64,000 bases of DNA, taken from the NCBI GenBank assembly GCA_025992705.1, contig DAJPGJ010000001.1, positions 868,001 to 932,000 on the forward strand, given 5' to 3'. Position numbers and translations under genes: made by a program. Shown here piece by piece: positions 16,341-24,640 of the stretch. The notes under the pieces were generated by a model. That model worked only from the letters and a program-made list of their open reading frames with translations. It did no database searches and was not told the origin of the DNA. Each line of letters starts with the position of its first letter. Position 1 is the first letter of the stretch. This DNA is from Coriobacteriaceae bacterium. GTDB lineage: Bacteria > Actinomycetota > Coriobacteriia > Coriobacteriales > QAMH01.

Positions 16341-17471
16341 ATGTCTCGGAAAACCATTTACGAAGCGCTTGCGCCTATTTTGGCAGAGAGCGAAACCGCC
16401 AAAGAACAAGGCACGAAATACGAAGCGTTATGCGTGTATTTCCTGAGAGCAGATCCGTTCTGGTCGAAGTTCTATAGCCGTGTGGGTACGTTGGAGCAGG
16501 CGGCAACTTGGCAGGATAGTCCGGTTTTCGGACAAAGCAAGGATATAGGCATCGACCTTCTTGCGCAAACGGCCGAGAACGGGGAGTGGCATGCTATCCA
16601 ATGCAAGTGCTATAACCCCGAGAAGGCTTTGCCCAAGGGCGTATGCGATTCTTTCTTTGCTGCGCTCATGAATCGCAATGACATTTCTGACTGGCTCATC
16701 ATGACGAGTGCAGGTGGCGCTGGCAAGAATCTTGAAGCTCAGATGTCGGGTGACCTCAGTCGCTTCATCGATACTGCGAAGATGGCGGCATCTGCGCTCG
16801 ACTGGTCGCATTTCATCGATGGCCTGCCTCCCGAGGAGCGGGTTACCTATGATCCGTTACCCCACCAGCGTGATGCCATAGATTCCGTTCTCTCCGCTTT
16901 TAACGAACAAGATCGCTGCAAGGCCATCATGGCCTGCGGTACGGGCAAAACGCTTATGTCATTGCGGCTTATGGAAGAGTGGCTCAACGGCAATCCTGGC
17001 ATTGTCTTGTTCTGTGCTCCCTCAATCTCTCTTGTGGGACAGTCTATGCGTGAGTGGATGGCGCAGACGCGCGTTCCCATGAGCCCACTCGTCGTTTGTT
17101 CTGATGCCAAGGCCTCTCGTCGTGGTGGCGCCGACAGCATGCCCATGACTCTTGCCGATTTTGAATATCCAGCCACGACAAATCCGGAAAGTCTCATGCG
17201 CTCATACAGAGCACATCGCAAATCTAATCCTGACGGTGGTGTAGTTGTTTTTTCGACCTACCAATCAATCGACGTCATACACCAAGCTCAAGATCTAGGC
17301 CTTCCAGAATTCGATCTCATCATCTGCGATGAGGCACATCGCACAACGGGAAACGCCTTGCCCGGTGTATCCAAGACCGAGGCTTCCGCCTTCATGAAGG
17401 TGCACTACGACGAAAACGTGCAGGCAAAAAAAACGCCTGTACATGACGGCAACTCCGCGCATCTACGGTGA
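16341..17471 (+). pseudogene. Type ISP-like restriction enzyme, N-terminal fragment (nuclease, helicase)
   Basis: The first of three fragments of one large single-chain restriction-modification enzyme (LlaGI-like Type ISP plan). It holds an Mrr-like PD-(D/E)XK nuclease with KDIGIDLL (Asp72) and AIQCKCY (Gln87, Lys89), and a superfamily 2 helicase with Walker A ACGTGKT near 195 and DEAH box CDEAHRTTG near 337. An A8 run at 17426-17433 shifts the frame; with A7 it reads AKKRLYMTATPRIYGETAKRK, the expected helicase motif III region. The start ATG 16341 has GAGGT upstream. The complete gene would be about 1,690 codons (16341-21407). It begins a restriction island between menA and menG. Confidence 0.8.
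17426..17433 (+). repeat. A8 homopolymer at a frameshift
   Basis: Eight A residues sit exactly where the restriction gene changes frame. Removing one A restores the conserved helicase sequence MTATPRIYG. Such runs are prone to slippage in replication and transcription, and also to sequencing errors. Confidence 0.6.
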
Positions 17472-19318
17472 GACAGCCAAGCGCAAAGGAGCCGAGGAGG
17501 ACTACACCATTGCCGTCCATGGACGATGAGGCGATTTACGGGCCCACGGCATATCAAATTAAATTCGGCGAAGCAGTGGAAAAGAAGCTGCTCACCGATT
17601 ACAAGGTCGTCGTCTTGACCGTCCAAGAGGATGCGCTATCGGATCGTCTGCCCTCGCTCGAAAGCGATCAAGGCGTTAACGCGCGCATGCTTGAGCCTTC
17701 GGATATCGGAAAGATAATTGGATGTTGGAAAGGACTTATCGACCACGGCGAAAGTGCACCTGAAGACGCCACCGGTTTGGGCGATATGCTTGTGGTGGAT
17801 GACATGGAGCAAGTCGCTGCCGACGCAGTCCCGCTCCATCGTGCCGTAGGCTTCTGTTCGACCATCGATGCTTCCAAGACCATATGCGAAGCTTTCACGC
17901 AGATTGTCGAAAACTATGCCGAAGAAGCGCCTGAAAACTTGCCTCTTAAATGCGACTTGAGACATGTGGACGGCAACATGCCCGCTGATCGTCGCGCTCG
18001 CAACATTGCGTGGCTGGGCGAGAGGGTTGAAGAGGGCGAGTGCCGCATCTTGACGAATGCACGGTGCTTGGCCGAGGGTATTGACGTGCCAAATCTAGAT
18101 GCAGTCATCTTTTTCAACGCGAAGAATTCCACTGTGGACGTTGTGCAAGCCGTGGGACGCGTCATGCGACGCGCGGAGGGCAAGGATTACGGCTATATAA
18201 TCCTTCCCATCTTCGTACCGGCCGGAATGACACCGGAAGAGGCGCTAGATGACTCCAAGATATTCGCAAACGTATGGAGCATTCTGCAGGCGCTTCGTTC
18301 GCACGATGAACGTATTGAAGCCAAGGTGAACGCGCTTGCGCTTCACCAGGAGGCAGCTAAGAACAAATACGCGGGCTCGGCAGACCACAGGGGTTGGGAC
18401 GAGGGCTTGGAAAGCCGCAAGGAAGCCGAGCAGCGCAAGGCAGCCGAAATCGCCGAAGGCGTGCAGACGCGTCTTTCTCTCTACCCTGTCGAGCGCTGGG
18501 AAAAGGCCGTCAAGACGCAACTCGTCAAGAAATGCGGCACGCGCATCTATTGGGATGAGTGGGCTGAAGACGTGGCTAGGATTGCGGAGCGTCATATAGA
18601 GCGAATTGGCGCGCTCGTAAAAGACGACGAAGGAGTCAAGGAACAGTTCGCTGTGTTCCTAAAGGGTTTACGTGACTCGCTCAACCCTGGCATTACAGAA
18701 GACGAGGCTGTGCAGATGATTGCGCAGCACATCATCACAGTCCCGGTGTTTGAAGCACTCTTTGGCGATTACGAATTCGCGAAATCCAACCCCGTTTCCA
18801 TCGCAATCGACTCTTTCCTGGCATCGCTTCAAGGCCATCGTATAGATGAAGCTTCTGATGCAGAAGTGCTGGAGGATGTGTACGCGAGCGTACGTCGTCG
18901 CGCGGCAATGGTGCAAACCGATGCCGCACGACAGCAACTTATCCGGGACCTTTACGAGAAGTTCTTCAAGGTGGCGTTTAAAGCTACCTCAGAGAAGATG
19001 GGCGTGGTGTATACGCCAACCGAGATTATCGATTACATTTTGTATGAAACGGATCGTGTTCTGCGTAGCGAGTTTGGACGTGGCCTTGCCGATGAGGGCG
19101 TGCATATCCTTGACCCCTTCGCCGGTACGGGCTCGTTTATAGCGCATCTCATAGAGAGCGATCTTATACCGGACGATAAACTTGGCTACAAATACAGAAA
19201 CGAACTGCACTCTAATGAGATTTTGCTGCTTGCCTACTACATTATGACTATCAATATCGAACAGGCGTTCTACTCAAGAATGCAGAGAGAGAGAGAGAGA
19301 GAGCTCATCTGCGCATAA
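17468..19318 (+). pseudogene. Type ISP-like enzyme, middle fragment (helicase C-terminal, methyltransferase motif I)
   Basis: This frame continues the enzyme from SMDDEAIYGPTAYQIKFG onward. It covers the second helicase domain (VDGNMPADRRARNIAWL, QAVGRVMRR), a coupler region and the start of the N6-adenine methyltransferase with S-adenosylmethionine motif I, DPFAGTGSFIAHL, near residue 555. A second single-base shift at about 17510-17513 (GCCGTCC read where GCCTCC is expected) separates it from the preceding segment. The frame ends prematurely just after a (AG)10 tract at 19284-19303. The listed start is not a true start codon context; the fragment depends on upstream translation. Confidence 0.8.
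19284..19303 (+). repeat. (AG)10 dinucleotide tract in the restriction gene
   Basis: Ten uninterrupted AG units encode RERERE in the middle of the methyltransferase domain. Ten units put the ribosome out of frame, ending at 19318. Eleven units, or eight, would join the upstream frame to the downstream frame at 19317 onward (HNEDGGLGYQPFPG). This is the classic layout of a phase-variable contingency tract. Confidence 0.75.
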
Positions 19319-19379
19319 TGAGGACGGTGGCTTAGGGTATCAGCCATTTCCAGGTGCTGTCCTTACTGACACCTTCCAG

Positions 19380-21407
19380 ATGACCGAGGAAGGCGACACG
19401 CTGGATGTGGAAGTGTTCACTCAGAACAGCGAGCGCGTATTGCAGCAAAACGAACTGGACATCCGCGTAATAGTGGGCAATCCGCCTTACTCCGTCGGGC
19501 AGAAGAGCGCGAACGATAATAATGCCAACGAGACCTATCCCACATTGGATGCACATATTGCTGCTACCTATGCGGCGAATACTCAGGCGACAAACAAGAA
19601 CTCGCTCTACAACTCGTATATCCGTGCATTTAGATGGGCCTCTGATCGTATTGATGAGAAAGGAATAGTTTGTTTTGTATCTGGTTCTGGTTGGCTAGAT
19701 GGGCCATCAGGACAAGGTGTTCGAATTTGCTTCGAGCGTGAATTCGATTCCATTCATATTTTTAATCTGCGAGGCGACAAGGAATTTCGGAGACTCTCTA
19801 AAGAGCAATTGAAGTCTGAGGGTGACAACATATTTGCGAGCGGTTCTAAGTCACCTATTGCCATCACCATGCTGGTAAAGAACCCCAACGCAAAAGAACA
19901 GGGCATTTTCTACCATGATATCGGTGACTATCTCACTCGCGAGGAAAAGCTCGACATCATCTGTCAAGCCGCCAAAGACGGCATCAAAGATTGGCAACGC
20001 ATCACACCCGATCGCCATAACGACTGGCTTAACCAACGCGACGACAGCTGGTACGAGTTCGCACCGTTAGGTCTGGAAAAGTACAAAGAGCCTCAGGGAA
20101 TATTCGCGACGTGGTCATGCGGCTTGAAAACGCAGCGCGACCCTTGGGCGTGGGGCTATTCGGCATCCGCTGTGAGAACTGATATGAAAAAGCTTATCGA
20201 AGGGATGGATGAGCAGATAAAGAAATGCGCAGGTGACGAGGGTAAACTCGAATATGACGCGAAAAGGTATAGCTGGACGCGCCGCCTTTTGGACTTTGCC
20301 AAGAAGGGCGAGCTCGTGGAATATGATTCCGAGCACGTGATTCTTGGAATGTATAGGCCTTTCTGCAAGCAATACGTTTACTATGACGCAAAGATGAACG
20401 AAAGGACCTACCAACAACCGCGCCTTTTTCCGTTCGCAACAAGCGAAGGGAAAAAGGCCGAAAGGACCTACCAACAACCAATCGCCCCTCTTTTGCGAAA
20501 AGAAAAAGGCGCGGTCGAAATGACCTACCAACAACACTCTCCTCTCTTGCCGAATATCTATATTGCTACGACAGGAGGAAGCAGCCCCAGTTGCATGGTT
20601 TCAGGTCTTTTGCCTGACCTTCATTTCATTGGCGATTCTCAGTGTTTTCCACTGTATTGGTATGAGAAGCAAGATTCGCTTGGTGGTCTCTTCGACAAAA
20701 CAGACGATGACTACGTTCGTCATGATGCAATTACTGATGAGGCGCTTAACGTCTTTCGTGCGGCTTATCCATATGTTTTTGCTGAACGCAAGAAGAAGGA
20801 CGGTGGCGAAGAAATCATCAAAGAGGACATCTTCTTCTATATCTACGGCATCCTTCACTCACCCGAATATCGGAAGAGATTCGCAACGAATCTAAAGAAG
20901 GAGTTGCCACGTATTCCTTTGGCAGAGAACTTCACGGCTTTCTGCAATGCTGGACGAGAACTCGCCTATTGGCATCTTAACTACGAAGAAGCCGATCCTT
21001 ATCCACTCGAAGAGGAGGGCGACAGCATTAATCCGGGTCGTACTGAGAAGATACGCTTTGGCAAGTGCAAGAAGGACGACGAGCATCCTAAAGGCGAGGA
21101 TCGCACCGTGCTTCATGTTGCGGAGAATCTGACGCTTAGAGGCATTCCCGAAGAGGTCTATAATTACGTGGTGAATGGAAAGAGTGCCATTGGCTGGCTG
21201 ATGGATAGATACAAAGTCACGACTGATAAGGCGTCAGGCATAGTCAATGATCCGAACGAGTACAGTGATAATCCTCGCTATATTGTTGATTTGGTGAAGC
21301 GGGTTGTCAGAGTTTCGCTTGAGACGAATGAGATAGTGAATATGCTGCCTCCTCTGAATGAGAGATCACAGCCTGCCAACTGGCCTTTTGCATGGAAGAC
21401 GGAATAG
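19380..21407 (+). pseudogene. Type ISP-like enzyme, C-terminal fragment (methyltransferase, target recognition)
   Basis: This fragment carries the methyltransferase catalytic motif IV GNPPYSVGQ near residue 35, then the target-recognition part of the enzyme. Its true reading extends upstream to 19317 without a start codon, which shows it is the continuation of the upstream fragments rather than a separate gene. It is 675 residues from the first Met. In the middle (20399-20535) there are three TYQQ-containing units from a 57-60 bp tandem repeat. The C-terminus ends naturally at 21407. Without the upstream motif I it should be inactive on its own. Confidence 0.8.
20399..20535 (+). repeat. In-frame tandem repeat in the target-recognition region
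   Basis: The 14-bp motif GACCTACCAACAAC occurs three times, in units beginning at 20399, 20459 and 20516, giving spacings of 60 and 57 bp, both multiples of three. Each gap holds an imperfect hairpin, for example CCTTTTTCC...GGAAAAAGG. The encoded peptides start ERTYQQP, ERTYQQP and EMTYQQH. It looks like a palindromic repeat element that entered or expanded in frame. Confidence 0.75.
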
Positions 21408-21444
21408 ATCGTGCTTTTCCAGCCGCATGCATATGGAGGTCGCA

Positions 21445-21876
21445 GTGTCATATCCTGAAGAATCGATACTGGTTGGTGCGGCAGAAAGTATCTGGGAGGG
21501 CAGCGACGCACGGGTGAACATCGGCATAGACGTTGGCGACAAGTTGCTTGAAGCTATGCGCCCGTTTCTCGACGACGAACTAGAGCTCGTGTTCATAACT
21601 GACAGTGACATAAGGCATATCAAGCGTAAACATGGTGCTGCTGAGGAAGAGCGTGGGCAAAAGTCCATCACCCCCGAAGACTTCGCATGTATCCCCAAGG
21701 TCCTCAACGAGTTTGATACGTGCGAGCATACTGATACCGACAAACTCGGAAGCAAGAAGTTTCTTCTGCAGAAGGACATCAACGGGATTGTCTATATCGT
21801 CACGATTCAACGAGGCAAGCGAAAGCTTCAGATCAAAACGATGTGGAAGGGGAATCGGTCGGGTGCCTCATGCTAG
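21445..21876 (+). CDS. Putative small nuclease-like protein (PBECR/barnase-EndoU-RelE group)
   Basis: A protein of about 143 residues downstream of the restriction gene. The C-terminal half has the pattern ITDSDIRHIKRKHG, then ITPEDFACIPKVLNEFD, then a strand-rich end with VYIVTIQRGKRKLQIKTMW. This resembles the phage-associated barnase/EndoU/ColicinE5/RelE-like nuclease superfamily, with conserved His, Arg and Lys; I am only moderately sure. The start is placed at GTG 21445 because GGAGGT lies five bases before it; ATG 21433 is an alternative. It is the last gene of the restriction island and may be an accessory defence or toxin component. No antitoxin gene is adjacent. Confidence 0.55.
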   Translation: MSYPEESILVGAAESIWEGSDARVNIGIDVGDKLLEAMRPFLDDELELVFITDSDIRHIKRKHGAAEEERGQKSITPEDFACIPKVLNEFDTCEHTDTDKLGSKKFLLQKDINGIVYIVTIQRGKRKLQIKTMWKGNRSGASC

Positions 21877-22036
21877 CCTTGGAGGCTCCCTTGGGCTTAC
21901 GTCCGAAACGACCCCGACGATACTGCCATTATAACAGGGCATTATGAAGATTATGAGATTGGGGAGGCGCGATGTCCGTTTCCCCTCGCCCTCAATCCGC
22001 TATCATGGAGCATCGTTGTTGCGATAAGGGGGAGCT

Positions 22037-22816
22037 GTGGCCAAGGAACACGTTCACGGGGTATTCGAGTCGATAGCCGATGGCTATGATGCGGCAAACG
22101 ATCGCATCAGCCTGGGTATGCACCGTCTGTGGAAGCGCGCGCTATGCAAGGCCGCCCTCAAGCCGTGCACGAACGCCAAGCGCGCCGGTCTCGTGCTTGA
22201 CGTTTGCTGTGGCACGGGCGATATCACGGCCATGCTCGCCGAGGACAACCCCGATGTTCTCGTCTGCGGACTCGACTTTTCCGCGTCCATGCTCGACGTT
22301 GCCCGCGAGCGCACGAAGGACCTGTCCAACGTGATGCTCGTCGAGGGAAACGCCATGGATCTTCCCTTCGATGACGATACCTTCGATTCGGCCGTCATCA
22401 GCTTCGGGTTGCGCAACACGCCCGACTACGAGCGGGTTATCAGCGAGATGGCCCGCGTGACCAGGCCCGGTGGCGTGGTGGCGTGCCTGGACGCCTCCGT
22501 TCCCGAAAGCGATGTGATCCAGCCCTTCTACCAGTTCTACTACAAGAACCTCATGACGCTTTTCGGCGGCGGCATTTCCCATCGCAAGGAATACGACTGG
22601 CTCTACGAGAGCACCCAGGAGTTTCTGCGCAAAGACGAGCTTGCGTGGCTCTTCGCGGACTGCGGGCTCATATCGGTGTGCGTACGTCCGTTCATGTTTG
22701 GTGCGGCGGCGTTGCACACGGGCGTAAAGCCGCTCTTCAGCGTACCGCTTGCAAGTGCCGTTGCCGATGCCGTGAACAGGGCGGCTTGCGTCAGGGACGA
22801 TGCATCCCATGCATAA
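22037..22816 (+). CDS. menG: Demethylmenaquinone methyltransferase
   Basis: A class I S-adenosylmethionine methyltransferase that methylates demethylmenaquinone in the last step of menaquinone synthesis. The 259-residue protein has motif I VLDVCCGTGDIT near residue 55, then GLDFSASML and the UbiE/MenG signature VISFGLRN near 120 and MARVTRPGG. The start is a GTG preceded by AAGGGGGAG. It overlaps the ABC ATPase gene by 17 bp, so the two are translationally linked. Its natural partner menA lies on the other side of the restriction island. Confidence 0.92.
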   Translation: MAKEHVHGVFESIADGYDAANDRISLGMHRLWKRALCKAALKPCTNAKRAGLVLDVCCGTGDITAMLAEDNPDVLVCGLDFSASMLDVARERTKDLSNVMLVEGNAMDLPFDDDTFDSAVISFGLRNTPDYERVISEMARVTRPGGVVACLDASVPESDVIQPFYQFYYKNLMTLFGGGISHRKEYDWLYESTQEFLRKDELAWLFADCGLISVCVRPFMFGAAALHTGVKPLFSVPLASAVADAVNRAACVRDDASHA

Positions 22817-23594
22817 ACTCGAGTTTCGCGATGTGACGCTGCGCTATGGCGATGACGACGCCGGCCTGCTCGCCCTCGACGGCCTGAGCCTGAGCATAGA
22901 GGCCGGCGAGTCGGTGGCCATCATCGGGCCTTCGGGTTGCGGAAAGTCCTCCACCTTGCAGATGGCGGCGGGCCTCGTGCGACCCACGGCCGGCGAGGTG
23001 CTTGTGGATGGGGAGGTCATCACCAGGCCCCGCCGCAAAACGGCGCTCATCTTGCAGGACTTTGGGCTGTTGCCCTGGAAGACGGTGCTCGCCAATGCCG
23101 AGCTCGGCCTCAAGGTACGCGGCATCGGCCGTGAGCAGCGCGAGGCAAAGGCGCGTGAGGCTTTGGGCCTCGTCGGCCTTGCCGACTTCGCGCATGCTTA
23201 CCCCGGTGAGCTTTCCGGCGGCATGCAGCAGCGCCTCGCCCTGGCGCGCTCCATCGCACTCGATGTCGACCTGCTGCTCATGGACGAACCGCTCTCCGCG
23301 CTCGATGCGCTCTTGCGCGAGCAGCTGCAAGACACCCTGCTCGAGCTCTGGCACAAGGAAGGCTACGCGCAACTGCTCGTGACGCACTCCATCGACGAGG
23401 CGGTGTATCTCGGGCAGCGCATCGTCGTGCTGAGCGCGCGTCCCGGCCATGTGGTCGGCGTGCTCGATAATCCCGCGATGGGCCAGGTTGCCTATCGCGG
23501 CAGCTCCGCATATTACGAGCTTTGCAACGAGATTCGCGCCTTGCTGCGCGATGCATCGCATGCTCACGAAGACGGGGAGGCGAGTCATGCGTAA
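22800..23594 (+). CDS. ABC transporter ATP-binding protein (NitT/TauT type)
   Basis: A 264-residue ATPase with Walker A IIGPSGCGKSS near residue 45, Q-loop LILQDFGLLPW, signature LSGGMQQR near 142, Walker B LLLMDEPLSALD and the switch His in LLVTHSIDEAV. It belongs to the SsuB/TauB subgroup that works with single-domain permeases. An alternative start is ATG 22809. It overlaps menG by 17 bp and the permease by 8 bp. Together with the permease and the binding protein at 14222-15220 it forms a full importer. Confidence 0.92.
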   Translation: MHPMHKLEFRDVTLRYGDDDAGLLALDGLSLSIEAGESVAIIGPSGCGKSSTLQMAAGLVRPTAGEVLVDGEVITRPRRKTALILQDFGLLPWKTVLANAELGLKVRGIGREQREAKAREALGLVGLADFAHAYPGELSGGMQQRLALARSIALDVDLLLMDEPLSALDALLREQLQDTLLELWHKEGYAQLLVTHSIDEAVYLGQRIVVLSARPGHVVGVLDNPAMGQVAYRGSSAYYELCNEIRALLRDASHAHEDGEASHA

Positions 23595-24324
23595 GACCTT
23601 GGGATATGTCTGGGGCACTATTTTCGTCATCGTCTTGTGGTGGGTGTGCGCGGTGCTCATTGGCTCGCCCGCCCTTCCGACACCGGCAGCGACGTTGCCT
23701 GCGCTCGCCGACAACATCGGCAAGATCGCTCCCGAGTTCATGGTGAGCCTCGGTCGCATCCTGCTCTCGATGGCCATCGGAGCGCTCTTCGGCGTGCCAC
23801 TCGGCCTATGGATTGGCCGCTCCAAGCGTGCTGACGCCATCTTTGGCCCCGTGCTCTACGTGCTCTATCCCGTTCCCAAGATTGTCTTTCTGCCCGTCCT
23901 CTTCGTGCTCTTCGGCTTGGGAGGGGAGGGCAAGGTGGTGCTCATCGCCATTGCCGTGTTCTTCCAGATGATGGTCACGATGCGCGATGCAGCGAAGAAC
24001 GTGCCGACTGGTGCGGTCGAGTCCATGCGCTCGCTCGGTGCGAGCAAGTTCGCCATCTACCGTGACGTCATCTTCCCGGCAACCATCCCTGATCTGTTCA
24101 CCGCGCTGCGCATCACCTGCGGTACGGCTGTCGCGATTCTCTTCATCGCCGAGTCGATGGCCGGTTCGAGCGGCCTGGGCTATTACATCATGCATGCATG
24201 GTCGCTGCTCGAATACGCCCGCATGTTTGCCGGCATCGTTGCGATGGCACTCATGGGCGTGCTGCTCTACGAGGCCTTCGACATCGCCGAGCGTCGCCTC
24301 ACCCGCTGGCGTCGTGTCGCATAG
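23587..24324 (+). CDS. ABC transporter permease (NitT/TauT type)
   Basis: A 245-residue inner-membrane permease with about six transmembrane helices and the EAA-like cytoplasmic loop AVESMRSLGASKFAIYRDVIFPATIPD. The frame is open from 23449, but ATG 23587 overlaps the end of the ATPase gene and gives the normal N-terminus MRKTLGYVWG. Its closest functional relatives carry sulfonates, nitrate or thiamine precursors; linkage to menG and menA suggests a quinone-related substrate here (inference). A perfect palindrome at 24341-24369 follows the stop codon and may end the operon, though it lacks a T-run. Confidence 0.9.
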   Translation: MRKTLGYVWGTIFVIVLWWVCAVLIGSPALPTPAATLPALADNIGKIAPEFMVSLGRILLSMAIGALFGVPLGLWIGRSKRADAIFGPVLYVLYPVPKIVFLPVLFVLFGLGGEGKVVLIAIAVFFQMMVTMRDAAKNVPTGAVESMRSLGASKFAIYRDVIFPATIPDLFTALRITCGTAVAILFIAESMAGSSGLGYYIMHAWSLLEYARMFAGIVAMALMGVLLYEAFDIAERRLTRWRRVA

Positions 24325-24340
24325 TCGAGGGGCTTAATAA

Positions 24341-24369
24341 CGTGTCAGGGGGTCAGACCCCCTGACACG
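24341..24369. repeat. Perfect palindrome, caggggtc type
   Basis: A 29-nt inverted repeat, CGTGTCAGGGGGTC with its complement around a 1-nt centre, 16 bp after the permease stop codon. It shares its core with the in-frame palindrome in hypF (12698-12724). No T-run follows on either strand, so it is more like a dispersed repeat than a standard terminator. Confidence 0.75.
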
Positions 24370-24388
24370 CGGACGTCGTGTTTCCTGG

Positions 24389-24589
24389 TTAGATGCTGTA
24401 AAACGCCGTGCATGCATAGAAGAGGCAGGTCAGGATGACTGATCCGGCGATTAGCAGACCCGCGGGCACGAGGCAACCGAGCTTGAAGGCCTCGCCGCAT
24501 CCTCCGATGCAGCCGCCATGTCCTGGTCCGCCCAGATATTCCATGTCGTAACCATCGACTCTGCCGTCGTTATTGAAGTCAGGCCCCAT
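24389..24589 (-). CDS. Small membrane protein with a Ca-binding-like loop
   Basis: A predicted 66-residue protein. Near the N-terminus, PDFNNDGRVDGYDMEYL has the spacing of an EF-hand/dockerin calcium loop (D-N-D-G-V-D). A Gly/Cys-rich middle (GGPGHGGCIGGCGEAF) follows, and the C-terminal 25 or so residues are a hydrophobic segment (VPAGLLIAGSVILTCLFYA). Start ATG 24589 has AGGAAACAGGAG upstream; a longer frame to 24634 would almost touch the divergent cca start. It is not a known family to me. The frame is unbroken and patterned, which argues that it is real. Confidence 0.5.
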   Translation of the reverse strand: MGPDFNNDGRVDGYDMEYLGGPGHGGCIGGCGEAFKLGCLVPAGLLIAGSVILTCLFYACTAFYSI

Positions 24590-24640
24590 GCTCCTGTTTC
24601 CTGTTCCCAATCGGTTGCCGAGCTGCGCTATCATGTTCTC

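Noticed and set aside
19284..19303. Programmed ribosomal frameshift at the AG tract
   Set aside because: No slippery heptamer or downstream pseudoknot is evident, and the gene has two other upstream frame breaks; tract-length variation is the simpler explanation.
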